From Bradyrhizobium murdochi (GTDB lineage: Bacteria; Pseudomonadota; Alphaproteobacteria; Rhizobiales; Xanthobacteraceae), in the NCBI RefSeq assembly GCF_000472965.1, contig NZ_AXAU01000001.1, positions 1,330,507 to 1,394,506 of the forward strand: 64,000 nucleotides of DNA, given 5' to 3'. Positions 26,735-35,313 of this stretch are shown here, piece after piece (within the stretch, counting starts at the first letter, position 1; every line of letters starts with the position of its first letter). The notes under the pieces are model-generated. The model made no database searches and was not told where the DNA came from. It saw only the letters and a program-made list of their open reading frames with translations. The translations under genes and the position numbers were made by a program.

Positions 26735-28594
26735 ATGAAACAATCGCCTCTTCCGTTCACGACCGGTCCCACAGCCTGGACCAGTTCGAAGCCGCCTTTG
26801 CTGCGGTTCCTGAACGCCTGCCACGCCGAATTCACCTCCGAGACCGGCGGCGTGGTCGCCGATTACATCCCTGAGCTCGGCAAGGCCGACCCTGCCCATT
26901 TCGGCATCAGCCTCGCCACCCTCGACGGCCATGTCTATGAGGTCGGCGACACGCAGGTCCCCTTCACCATCCAGTCGATGTCAAAGCCCTTTGTGTTCGC
27001 GCTGGCGCTCGACACGCTGGGGGCGGCACGGGTCGAGAGCGTTATTGGCGTCGAGCCGTCGGGCGATCCCTTCAACTCCATTCGCCTCAACGCCGAGAAC
27101 CATCCCTTCAACCCGATGGTCAATGCCGGCGCGATCTCCTGCTCCGGTCTGATCCACGAGGCCAAGGGCGATGCGGCATTCGAATACATCAGGCAGGCGT
27201 TGGGCCGGTTTGCCGGGCGCGAGCTCGACGTCGACGATGCCGTCTATGCTTCCGAAAGCGCAACCGGCGACCGCAACCGGGCGATCGGCTACCTCCTGCG
27301 CACCAACGCGGTGATCAAGGAGAACGTGGCCGCCGTGCTGGAGGTCTATTTCCGGCAATGCGCCATCCTGGTGACGGCGCGTGATATCGCGGTGATGGCG
27401 GCGACGCTCGCCAATCGCGGCATCAATCCCGTGACCGGCGAGCAGGTGATGACGCCGTATGCCATCTCGCGCACCCTTTCGGTGATGACGAGCTCCGGCA
27501 TGTATGATTATGCGGGAGAGTGGATCTACCGGATCGGCATTCCCGCCAAGAGCGGGGTTGGCGGCGGCATCCTCGCGGCGCTCCCGGCGCGGCTCGGGCT
27601 CGGTAGCTATTCGCCAAAGCTCGACAAGCACGGCAACAGTGTGCGCGGCATCAAGGTCTGCGAGGCGCTGTCGTCGCATTACGACCTGCACATGCTCAAC
27701 CGCAGCGACGACGCGCGCACCAGCATCATCGCCGATTACGACATCGGCAACAGCCCCTCGCGGCGCGTGCGGCGCGCGCAGGAGCAGAACATTCTTGCCG
27801 CCCACCACCAGGATGTCCGCGTGATCGAGCTGGTCGGAACGCTGTCGTTTTCCAACGTCGACTACGTCTCGCGCCAGCTTGCGGCCAGGCCGCGGCCGCA
27901 ACTCGTCATTTTCGACCTGCGCCGCGTCACCGCCATGACCCGCGCCGGCGCCCGCCTGCTCGCCGAGGAATTCCGCGAGCTCGCCGCGCACCACGTCACG
28001 GTGGTGCTGTCCGGCATCAGGCGCTCGTCGCCGGACTGGAAAGCGATCGCGGAATGGACCGAAGGTCTCACCAACATCCGCAATTATTATCTGCTCGATG
28101 CCGCCATCGAGTGGGCGGAAGACCAGCTCGTCTATCGCTACGGCGGCGCCATCGACTTCTTCGAGGCGACCGAACTCTCCGAGCAATCGCTGCTGGCGGG
28201 GCTGACGGAGGAGGAATTGACCGATCTCGCCTCGCGCGCGTCAATCCGGACCTATCAAGCCGGCGAGAAGATCATCTCCGCCGGCGATCCCGCCGCATCG
28301 CTGTTCTTCTTGCGGAGCGGCGCAGTCCACGTCACCCTCCCCGACGGCGTGAGGCTGGCGACATTGACGGCGGGCATGCCCTTTGGCGAAATGGCGCTGC
28401 TGGAGCCGCTGCGTTCCGCGGACGTGCTGGCCGACATGGCCGCGACTGCTTACGAAATCCCGCTGCGCGATTTCGAGCGCTTCCGGAAACAGCACCCGCG
28501 CGCCGGCGAGCACATCATGCGCAATCTCGCGCAATTGCTCGCCGATCGGCTGATCCTCGCCAACGCCAAGCTGGAGCTGCTGACGTCGGGGTAG
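26735..28594 (+). CDS. glsA: Glutaminase A fused to STAS and cyclic-nucleotide-binding domains
   Basis: 619 residues against about 305 for a plain glutaminase. Residues 22-322 are the serine-dependent glutaminase: Ser81 and Lys84 in QSMSKPF, then NPMVNAGAIS at 126 and SGVGGGI at 273. Residues 360-460 form a STAS domain (VRVIELVGTLSFSNVDYV, VIFDLRRVTAMTRAGARLL). Residues 490-600 are a cNMP-binding domain with FGEMALL (550) and the Arg/Ser/Ala phosphate-cassette residues LRSAD (559). It hydrolyses glutamine to glutamate and ammonia; the added domains suggest control by a cyclic nucleotide or an anti-sigma-like partner (inference). It is the last gene of the TRAP operon. Confidence 0.9.
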   Translation: MKQSPLPFTTGPTAWTSSKPPLLRFLNACHAEFTSETGGVVADYIPELGKADPAHFGISLATLDGHVYEVGDTQVPFTIQSMSKPFVFALALDTLGAARVESVIGVEPSGDPFNSIRLNAENHPFNPMVNAGAISCSGLIHEAKGDAAFEYIRQALGRFAGRELDVDDAVYASESATGDRNRAIGYLLRTNAVIKENVAAVLEVYFRQCAILVTARDIAVMAATLANRGINPVTGEQVMTPYAISRTLSVMTSSGMYDYAGEWIYRIGIPAKSGVGGGILAALPARLGLGSYSPKLDKHGNSVRGIKVCEALSSHYDLHMLNRSDDARTSIIADYDIGNSPSRRVRRAQEQNILAAHHQDVRVIELVGTLSFSNVDYVSRQLAARPRPQLVIFDLRRVTAMTRAGARLLAEEFRELAAHHVTVVLSGIRRSSPDWKAIAEWTEGLTNIRNYYLLDAAIEWAEDQLVYRYGGAIDFFEATELSEQSLLAGLTEEELTDLASRASIRTYQAGEKIISAGDPAASLFFLRSGAVHVTLPDGVRLATLTAGMPFGEMALLEPLRSADVLADMAATAYEIPLRDFERFRKQHPRAGEHIMRNLAQLLADRLILANAKLELLTSG

Positions 28595-28617
28595 ACTGGA
28601 TTGGGAGAGGTCACGGG

Positions 28618-28740
28618 CCGCATGGTTCGAGACGCCCGGCGCTGCCGGGCTCCTCACCATGAGGTCTTAGACCTCATGGTGCAACACACCCAGACCTCAT
28701 CCTGAGGAGCATCGCGAAAAGCGATGCGTCTCGAAGGATG
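28618..28740. repeat. CCTCATCCTGAGGAGC...CTCACCATGAGG palindrome at a convergent junction
   Basis: GCATGGTTCGAGACGC, then CTCACCATGAGGTC, on one side. ACCTCATGGT, ACCTCATCCTGAGGAGC and GCGTCTCGAAGGATG on the other. The same family recurs at 50790-50880 and 60485-60585. It lies between the glutaminase and Tex stops. Confidence 0.88.
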
Positions 28741-28757
28741 AAGCCCCCCGACGGTGC

Positions 28758-31091
28758 CTACCCCGCCTTGCCCCGCCCGTTCTTTTCCGCGGCGCGGCGC
28801 AGCGCCTCCGCCAGCGCGCCGCCCTGCTCCTGCGGCTTGCGCGGCGACGACGACGTCATCGACGCCTTGGAATACTCGCGCATCTTGCTGTCCGACAGCT
28901 TGGGGCCCTTGTCGCCGATTTCGTCGTCGAGCCGCAGCGTTAGCGCGATGCGCTTGCGGGCGACCTCGACCTCCAGCACCTTGACCTTGACGATGTCGCC
29001 GGGCTTCACCACCTCGCGCGGATCCTTGATGAAATTTTTCGACATCGCCGAGATGTGCACCAACCCGTCCTGGTGGACGCCGATATCGACGAAGGCGCCA
29101 AACGCCGCGACGTTCGTCACCGTGCCTTCCAGGATCATGCCGCGCTTGAGGTCCTTGATCTCCTCGACGCCCTCCTTGAACACCGCGGCCTTGAACGCCG
29201 GGCGCGGGTCGCGGCCGGGCTTTTCCAGTTCGCGCAGGATGTCAGTCACCGTCGGCAGGCCGAAGGTTTCGTCAACAAAGGCCTGCGGCTTCAATTGGCG
29301 CACGACATCGGCATTGCCGATCAGCGCCTTGATGTCGCTCTTGGTCGCGGCGAGAATCCGGCGCACCACCGGATAGGCTTCGGGATGCACGCCGGAGGAA
29401 TCCAGCGGGTCTTCGCCATTGTTGATGCGCAGGAAGCCGGCGCATTGCTCGAACGCTTTCGGTCCGAGCCGCGGCACTTCCTTGAGCTCCTTGCGCGACT
29501 TGAACGGCCCGTTGGCGTCGCGATGCTGCACGATGCTTTGCGCGAGCCCTGCCCCGATGCCTGACACCCGCGCCAGCAACGGCGCGGAAGCGGTATTGGC
29601 ATCGACGCCGACGGCGTTGACGCAGTCTTCGACCACGGCATCGAGCGAACGCGCCAGCTTGGCCTCGCCGAGGTCGTGCTGGTACTGGCCGACGCCAATT
29701 GCCTTCGGATCGATCTTGACGAGTTCGGCAAGCGGGTCCTGCAGACGCCGCGCGATCGACACCGCGCCGCGCAAGGTGACGTCGAGCTCCGGCAACTCTT
29801 CCGACGCAAAGGCCGAGGCGGAGTAGACCGACGCGCCGGCCTCCGACACCACGATCTTCGACATCTTGAGATCCGGCAGCAGCTTGACGAGCTCGGTCGC
29901 CAACTTGTCAGTCTCGCGCGAGGCGGTGCCGTTGCCGATCGCGATCAACTCGACGCGGTGCGCGACCGCGAGTTTTCCGAGCGTCGCCAGCGCTTCATTC
30001 CATTGCCGCTGCGGCTCATGCGGATAGATCGTCGTGGTCGCCACCACCTTGCCGGTGGCATCGACAATCGCCGTCTTGACGCCAGAGCGGTAGCCGGGAT
30101 CGAGCCCCATAGTGACGCGGGCACCGGCCGGCGCCGCCAGCAGCAGGTCGCGCAGATTCGAGGCGAACACCCGCACGCCCTCGGTCTCGGCTGCCGTCCA
30201 TAACCGCATCCGCAGGTCGATATTGAGATGCACCTGAATCTTGGTCCGCCACGCCCAGCGCGCGGTCTCCACCAGCCAGCGGTCGCCCGGGCGCTTTTGA
30301 TCGGTGATGCCAAAGCGCTGCATAATCTTCAGTTCATAGGCGCTGGGGACGCCGGCCTCGGGCACATTGGCCTCGGGCTGGATCTGCAGCTCCAGAATTT
30401 CTTCCTTCTCGCCGCGGAACAGCGCGAGGATACGGTGTGAAGGCAGCTTATGCAGCGACTGGTTGAAATCGAAATAGTCCTTGAACTTCTCGCCTTCGAG
30501 CTTCTTGCCCTTGCGCACCGTGGAGATCATCAGTGCGCCGGTCCACATCTCTTCGCGCAGCCGCCCGATCAGGTCGGCGTCTTCGGCGAATCGCTCCACC
30601 AGAATCGCGCGCGCGCCTTCGAGGGCGGCTGCGACGTCCGCCACCTGCTTTTCGGCATCGACGAAATCCGCCGCCACGACCTTTGGATCGTTCTGCGGCT
30701 GGGTCAGCAACAGCTCGGACAGCGGCTCGAGTCCGGCTTCCTTGGCAATCTCGGCCTTGGTGCGGCGCTTCGGCTTGAACGGCAAATAGATATCTTCCAG
30801 GCGGCCCTTGGTATCGGCTGCCATAATCTGTGCTTCCAACGCGGCATCGAGCTTGCCCTGCTCGCGGATCGAATCAAGGATCGCGACCCGGCGCGCTTCG
30901 AGCTCGCGCAAGTAAGTCAGGCGCTCTTCCAGGGTGCGCAACTGCGCGTCATCGAGCCCGCCGGTGATTTCCTTGCGGTAGCGCGCCACGAACGGCACCG
31001 TGGCGCCGCCATCAAGCAGTTCAACCGTCGCCGCGATCTGCTCCTCGCGAACGCCAAGCTCTTGCGCAATCTGTCGATTGATATTTGCCAC
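28758..31091 (-). CDS. tex: Tex family RNA-binding transcription accessory protein
   Basis: About 777 residues, the normal Tex length. Order: N-terminal helical Tex region ([20 protein letters not shown]), a YqgF-like nuclease fold ([19 protein letters not shown]), two helix-hairpin-helix segments ([20 protein letters not shown]) and a C-terminal S1 domain ([26 protein letters not shown]). It acts on RNA and transcription complexes in the cytoplasm. I prefer the GTG at 31091 ([10 protein letters not shown]), which has GAAAGAGG just upstream, over the TTG at 31106. Confidence 0.94.
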   Translation of the reverse strand: MANINRQIAQELGVREEQIAATVELLDGGATVPFVARYRKEITGGLDDAQLRTLEERLTYLRELEARRVAILDSIREQGKLDAALEAQIMAADTKGRLEDIYLPFKPKRRTKAEIAKEAGLEPLSELLLTQPQNDPKVVAADFVDAEKQVADVAAALEGARAILVERFAEDADLIGRLREEMWTGALMISTVRKGKKLEGEKFKDYFDFNQSLHKLPSHRILALFRGEKEEILELQIQPEANVPEAGVPSAYELKIMQRFGITDQKRPGDRWLVETARWAWRTKIQVHLNIDLRMRLWTAAETEGVRVFASNLRDLLLAAPAGARVTMGLDPGYRSGVKTAIVDATGKVVATTTIYPHEPQRQWNEALATLGKLAVAHRVELIAIGNGTASRETDKLATELVKLLPDLKMSKIVVSEAGASVYSASAFASEELPELDVTLRGAVSIARRLQDPLAELVKIDPKAIGVGQYQHDLGEAKLARSLDAVVEDCVNAVGVDANTASAPLLARVSGIGAGLAQSIVQHRDANGPFKSRKELKEVPRLGPKAFEQCAGFLRINNGEDPLDSSGVHPEAYPVVRRILAATKSDIKALIGNADVVRQLKPQAFVDETFGLPTVTDILRELEKPGRDPRPAFKAAVFKEGVEEIKDLKRGMILEGTVTNVAAFGAFVDIGVHQDGLVHISAMSKNFIKDPREVVKPGDIVKVKVLEVEVARKRIALTLRLDDEIGDKGPKLSDSKMREYSKASMTSSSPRKPQEQGGALAEALRRAAEKNGRGKAG

Positions 31092-31318
31092 GCGACCTCT
31101 TTCCAAAGCCGTTTGCGGCGGGAGGACCGGCCGCGGGGACGCAGCTTATGGACCATCTCGGATTGATTTGCCAACCCGCCGGACGAAAGAAATTGATCTG
31201 TGGATCGGCCCATCGGTCAGGAACACCCAGCGCGGGATTCGCAAGCGAAAACGCGCCGAGATAGGGGTGGATTGATGGCCTTGTAATGTGTAAACGGGCG
31301 CTCCCTCCCGGAGCTCCC

Positions 31319-32575
31319 ATGTCGATCTGCGGTCTTGATTTCGGAACGTCGAACACGACGCTCGGCACCATGGAAGGCCGGGCGCCGGTTCTGGTGGCGC
31401 TGGAAGCGGCGCACAGCACGATTCCCAGCGCGATCTTCTATGAGGCGGATGGCGGCGTTCTGATCGGCCGCAGGGCCATGGAAGCCTATGTCGAAGGCAC
31501 GGCCGGCCGCCTGATGCGCAGCCTCAAATCGGTGCTCGGTACCTCGCTGATCGAGGAAACCACCCGGCTGGGCCGAGCGCGGGTCAGCTTCCGCGATGTG
31601 ATTGCCTATTACCTCGGCGCAATCAAACGTCGCGCGGAACAGGCCACAGCCCGCCAATTGCGCCATGTCGTCCATGGCCGTCCCGTGCATTTCGTCGATA
31701 GTGCGCCGGACGCCGATCGCAAGGCGGAGCAAACCCTGCGATCGATTGCGCAGGGGATCGGTTTCGAAGAGGTCACGTTTCAATTCGAACCGATTGCGGC
31801 GGCGCTGGACTATGAGCGGCAAATCACTTCCGAGGAACTGGCATTGATCGCCGATATCGGCGGCGGCACATCGGACTTTTCGATCGTGCGGCTGGGTCCC
31901 GAACGCCACGGCAAGGCCGATCGTACAGCCGATATTCTCGCCAATGATGGCGTCCGCATCGGTGGCACCGATTTCGACCGTCAGCTCAGTCTCGGCGTGG
32001 TCATGCCGCTGTTCGGATTCCGCAGCGCCATGAAGCGCGCCGGGCTCGACGTGCCCTCGAGTTATTTTCACGACCTCGCCACCTGGTCGAACATCAACCG
32101 CATGTATGAGCCGCGCGTGATGGCCGATATCCGCCAGGTCCGGCTGCAGGCGGCCGAGCCGGAACTTCTCGACCGGCTGATCCGCGTGGTGCACGAGCAG
32201 CGCGGCCACACGCTGGCAATGGAAGTCGAAGATGCCAAGATCGCCCTGTCCGAGAAGCGGCGGGCGGACATCCCGCTGGAGTGGGTTGCCCCCGGGCTCA
32301 GCGCCGACATCGGCCGCCCTGATCTCGTCAGCCATACCAGGCAGTTGGCCGACCGCATCGCCGCGCGCATCAGGAACTGCCTCGTTCAGGCGCGATTGGC
32401 CGCTGAAGATATCGATTCCGTGTTCCTGACCGGCGGCTCGGTAAAACTCGCCCACGTCCACAAGGCGATCACCCAAGCCGTGCCGTCAGCCCGCATCGTC
32501 GAAGGCGACATCTTTGGCGCCGTCGGCAAGGGACTGACGCTGGAGGCGCTACGGCGATACGGCCCCGCGAATTGA
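31319..32575 (+). CDS. Hsp70-family (YegD-like) ATPase
   Basis: 418 residues. ICGLDFGTSNTTLG (residues 3-16) is the phosphate-1 motif of the actin/Hsp70 ATPase fold. ALIADIGGGTSDFSIVRLG is phosphate-2, and SVFLTGGSVKLAHVHKAI the adenosine motif. There is no C-terminal peptide-binding domain as in DnaK, which matches the short YegD group of unknown client. The start at 31319 has GGAGCTCCC before it; a codon at 31286 is in frame but gives a non-conserved tail. It diverges from tex and converges on the next gene with only 29 bp between stops. Confidence 0.9.
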   Translation: MSICGLDFGTSNTTLGTMEGRAPVLVALEAAHSTIPSAIFYEADGGVLIGRRAMEAYVEGTAGRLMRSLKSVLGTSLIEETTRLGRARVSFRDVIAYYLGAIKRRAEQATARQLRHVVHGRPVHFVDSAPDADRKAEQTLRSIAQGIGFEEVTFQFEPIAAALDYERQITSEELALIADIGGGTSDFSIVRLGPERHGKADRTADILANDGVRIGGTDFDRQLSLGVVMPLFGFRSAMKRAGLDVPSSYFHDLATWSNINRMYEPRVMADIRQVRLQAAEPELLDRLIRVVHEQRGHTLAMEVEDAKIALSEKRRADIPLEWVAPGLSADIGRPDLVSHTRQLADRIAARIRNCLVQARLAAEDIDSVFLTGGSVKLAHVHKAITQAVPSARIVEGDIFGAVGKGLTLEALRRYGPAN

Positions 32576-32604
32576 GATCAGCGGTTCGCGGACCCAGCCG
32601 CCGC

Positions 32605-33132
32605 TCACCCCACCACTTCCGTCACCGGCTGCATGTCGATGGCAAAGGTTTCCAGAAATTTCGACGTCATGACGTAGAAGCCGACCGAAAGCTGCAGTTC
32701 GACCAATGCGGCCGGCGTCAGCTTGGCGGCAATCGCGTTGAAAGTTGCCTCCGTCGGCTTGTGACGCCTGACGATCTCGTCCGTGAAGGCGAGCGCAGCG
32801 CGTTGCACGTCGTTGAAGCAGGACGCCGCCTGCCAGTTTTCCAGCGCCTCGTTCTGCTCGTCGGTTACGCCGACGTTCTTGCCAATTCGCTTATGGGCGA
32901 CGATCTCGTAAGGCGCCTCGCACAGGATGCCGGTGCGGGTGATGGCGAGTTCGCGCACGATCGGGTCCAGTTCGCCCTTGTGCCTGATGGCCCCGCCCAG
33001 CCGGCAGTATTGCTCGAGGTAGCTCGGCGAGTGCGCCATCATCCGGAAGATGTTCGCATTGCGGTTTTTGCCGAGCAGTTCGCGGGTGCGATCGTTGTGC
33101 TTGGCTGGATCGCTATATTCGATGCGGGCCAT
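32605..33132 (-). CDS. Carboxymuconolactone decarboxylase family protein
   Basis: 175 residues of the AhpD/CMD-like all-helical fold. ELDPIVRELAITRTGILCEAPYEIVAHKRIGKNVG is the core. The AhpD-type CxxC is absent: one Cys is followed by Glu and then His, as in decarboxylase-like members. LTPAALVELQLSVGFYVMTSKFLETF is the second repeat. The family includes gamma-carboxymuconolactone decarboxylases and peroxidase-like proteins; this one's substrate is unknown. It stands alone. Confidence 0.85.
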   Translation of the reverse strand: MARIEYSDPAKHNDRTRELLGKNRNANIFRMMAHSPSYLEQYCRLGGAIRHKGELDPIVRELAITRTGILCEAPYEIVAHKRIGKNVGVTDEQNEALENWQAASCFNDVQRAALAFTDEIVRRHKPTEATFNAIAAKLTPAALVELQLSVGFYVMTSKFLETFAIDMQPVTEVVG

Positions 33133-33445
33133 TCGTCACCTTGGGCTTTGGATTTTCTGATTTGCTGACAGAGAGATCATGCACTGCAGCAGGGAGCCGA
33201 TCAACCGTCGAAACGCTGCGGTCGCAGGTGGGGCTTGCGCTCAAGCCGTCAAACACGCTCCAAAAAACTCCCTTTCTCGTGCACAAACCGGCTGCGAGCG
33301 AGCCAAATTGCCGCCTCAATGCTGGTCGATTCTCCGGACTGTCGATATTCGCTGAGTGGGGACTCAAAAGAGCGAATACTCGTCGCGGGGTGTTCCGAGT
33401 AAAACCAAACTGAGCTCATCAGGCCTTCGCGGGCAATGATGACTC
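33133..33445. other. 313-bp region without a convincing gene
   Basis: Short open frames on both strands overlap each other and show no domain or ribosome-binding site that I trust. The only structure is the hairpin at 33346-33378. It may hold the promoter of the gene ending at 32605 and of the tiny protein starting at 33446. Confidence 0.5.
33346..33378. other. Strong imperfect hairpin
   Basis: TATTCGCTGAGT, loop GGGG, ACTC, a 5-nt bulge AAAAG, then AGCGAATA, giving a 12-bp stem. It is not followed by a T-run on either strand, so a simple terminator is unlikely. It could be part of a small RNA or a regulatory dyad. Confidence 0.45.
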
Positions 33446-33571
33446 ATGCCCAAGTCTAGGGAGTTAGGCATGAAGGAAGCCACCAGGAAGGCGGCCTCGG
33501 AAGCACTTGCGCAGATGCTGGCGGTAACAGCGATGCTCGTCATCGCCAGCGTTGTGTTCTACTGGCACTGA
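33446..33571 (+). CDS. Tiny predicted single-pass membrane protein (41 aa or 33 aa)
   Basis: An open frame beginning MPKSRELG from 33446, or MKEATRKAASEALA from the internal ATG at 33470, which has TAGGGAGTTAGGC before it. An amphipathic charged N-terminus leads into a hydrophobic segment (MLAVTAMLVIASVVFYWH), so the protein would be a one-helix membrane peptide with a short exposed tail. I do not recognise a family. Support comes from a ribosome-binding site, a clear amphipathic-then-hydrophobic pattern and an otherwise empty gap. No expression evidence is available. Confidence 0.5.
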   Translation: MPKSRELGMKEATRKAASEALAQMLAVTAMLVIASVVFYWH

Positions 33572-33656
33572 ATGTTGACGCGTCGAAGCACTCAGATTTT
33601 TAACCCGTTCCGCGTAATTCTGGGTTGCTTCGCTGCGTAAGCATTGCGCCTGACAC

Positions 33657-34016
33657 TCACCTCGTTTTCTTGAAATACGGGACCAGCCTTCCCGCAAACA
33701 GCCGATAGCTTGCAGTAACGGAATCGCCAATCGCGAGATCGTTGACGCCATGGGCCATCATGCGAAAGCCCTCGGCCGCATCGACCAGCACGATATTGTA
33801 GGGAACGTGAGCGCGGGTTTCCGGCGTCGCGGCGCGGCAGACCAGCGACGTCGCATAGACCATCGCTCTTCCGCTGGCGCGCTTCTCGACCGGATCAGGT
33901 GCGCCACAGGCGGCGCAGAAACTGCGATGAAAATACTGCGCCTTCCCGCAAGCGCGGCAGGATTGATAGACGATGGCCTCAGCGCCCTTGGTCCAGTCGG
34001 CGAGTTTTTCGCTCAT
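33657..34016 (-). CDS. DUF35/OB-fold zinc-ribbon protein (ChsH2-like)
   Basis: 119 residues. The rubredoxin-like zinc ribbon CRACGKAQYFHRSFCAACG (about residues 20-38) precedes an OB-fold (GRAMVYATSLVCRA, then GDSVTASYRLFAGRLVPYF). DUF35 proteins partner thiolase-like enzymes and acyl-CoA binding in steroid, polyketide and retro-aldol systems. Its ATG overlaps the thiolase stop by 4 bp (34013-34016), so the two are coupled and probably form a complex. Confidence 0.9.
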   Translation of the reverse strand: MSEKLADWTKGAEAIVYQSCRACGKAQYFHRSFCAACGAPDPVEKRASGRAMVYATSLVCRAATPETRAHVPYNIVLVDAAEGFRMMAHGVNDLAIGDSVTASYRLFAGRLVPYFKKTR

Positions 34017-35149
34017 CGCGCCCGCTCCAGGAACATGCTGACGTGTGACGACAGCACGCCGCCATCGCCATGCAACAGCGCGATCGAGGCATCACGGACC
34101 TGCCGGGAGCCGGCACGTTCGGTCATCTGCAGATGCGTCTCGACGAGATGCGCCATCGCGCCACCGACGCCGCAATGGCCGTAGCTCAGTAGCCCCCCAT
34201 GGGTGTTGAGTGGCATGGCGCCGTTGCGGCCAAAATGCCCTGCCCGCACCCGCGCAGCCGCCTCGCCGCGCCGGGCCAGGCCCAGATCTTCCAGCAGCAT
34301 TGCGAGCGTAATGGTGAAGCTGTCATAGACCGCGGCGTAACGCACGTCCGAGATCGCGAGACCGGATGCGGCTTTGGCCTTGGCGATCGCGATTTCGGCA
34401 CCGAGTTCGCTTAGGCGCGGCGCAGCCGTGACGTGCTGATGGGTATGCGCCTGCGCGCAGCCGCGCACGCGAATGCCGGTCGCACCGGTGCGCTCGCGGC
34501 TGACGACGAACGCCGCGCCGCCATCCGACACCGGGCAGCAATCCAACAGCTTCAGCGGCATCGCCACCGGCTTTGAGGCCATCACATCCTCGACCGTGAT
34601 GGGTTCGTGGAACTGCGCACCGGGATGGGTCAGAGCATAGGCGCGCATCAGAACCGCGAACTCGGCAAGATCTTCCTCGGTGACGCCGTATTCGTGCATG
34701 TAGCGCGAGGCGACGAGGCCGTAGTAGGCGGGAATGGTCGGCCCCAGCGGCACCTCGTAATCGGGGTGGCCGACCTGCGCCAACGCCTGGATCGAGGCAT
34801 CGCGGCTCTGGCCGGTGAGACGGTTTTCGCCGCCGACCACAAGCACATGTTTTGCCACGCCAGCATCGACCAGATGGTGCGCCAGCATGGTCATGGCGAG
34901 GCCGGTGGCACCTCCGACTTGCACCGCGTGTGCGTAGGATGGCTGGATGCCAAAATGCTCGGCAAATACGGTTGCGAGCATGATGTGCGGCGACACTGTC
35001 GAGTAGCCACAAAGAATGCCGTCGATCTCGGATCGCTTCAGCCCGGCGTCGGCGATGGCAAGCTCAGCCGCCTTGCTCATGAGATCGAGCGAGGACGAGC
35101 CTTCGTGCTTGCCATAGGAGGTCAGTCCGACCCCGGTGATGAAGCTCAT
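34013..35149 (-). CDS. Thiolase-superfamily protein lacking the nucleophilic Cys (Ltp2-like)
   Basis: 378 residues of thiolase fold, SCP2-thiolase branch. The usual nucleophile motif (about residue 78) reads HAVQVGGATGLAM, with no Cys. The later DCCPVSDGGAAFVV and NTHGGLLSYGHCGVGG segments are retained. Cys-less thiolases paired with a DUF35 protein are known from steroid side-chain retro-aldolases (Ltp2/ChsH2), where a Tyr acts, so an aldolase or lyase is at least as likely as a thiolase. It is co-encoded with the DUF35 gene. The substrate is unknown. Confidence 0.85.
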   Translation of the reverse strand: MSFITGVGLTSYGKHEGSSSLDLMSKAAELAIADAGLKRSEIDGILCGYSTVSPHIMLATVFAEHFGIQPSYAHAVQVGGATGLAMTMLAHHLVDAGVAKHVLVVGGENRLTGQSRDASIQALAQVGHPDYEVPLGPTIPAYYGLVASRYMHEYGVTEEDLAEFAVLMRAYALTHPGAQFHEPITVEDVMASKPVAMPLKLLDCCPVSDGGAAFVVSRERTGATGIRVRGCAQAHTHQHVTAAPRLSELGAEIAIAKAKAASGLAISDVRYAAVYDSFTITLAMLLEDLGLARRGEAAARVRAGHFGRNGAMPLNTHGGLLSYGHCGVGGAMAHLVETHLQMTERAGSRQVRDASIALLHGDGGVLSSHVSMFLERAR

Positions 35150-35173
35150 GATGTCAGGACCTCACACTCTATC

Positions 35174-35279
35174 GTCGTCATTCCGGGGCGCATCGAAGAT
35201 GCGAACTCTGGTGCGCAATTGCGCACCTGAGAATCTCGAGATTCCGGGTCTGGTCCTTCGGACCATCCCGGAATGACGA
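35174..35279. repeat. GTCATTCCGGGG...CCCGGAATGACG palindrome
   Basis: CGTCATTCCGGGGCG on the left and CATCCCGGAATGACG on the right are inverted. Inside are GGTGCGCAATTGCGCACC (an exact palindrome) and GAATCTCGAGATTC (another). It lies between the acyl-CoA dehydrogenase stop and the thiolase-like start. Confidence 0.88.
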
Positions 35280-35313
35280 ACGGAAATTCTCAATCCCGTT
35301 ACTACGGCGACCG

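Noticed and set aside
31217..32476. Minus-strand open frame of about 419 codons opposite the Hsp70-like gene
   Set aside because: Antisense to a protein with clear ATPase motifs; the frame has no domain and no ribosome-binding site of note.
33141..33413. Overlapping open frames of 84-90 codons on both strands after the carboxymuconolactone-decarboxylase-like gene
   Set aside because: The minus-strand one overlaps the start of a solid gene, and neither has a domain or ribosome-binding site that I trust.
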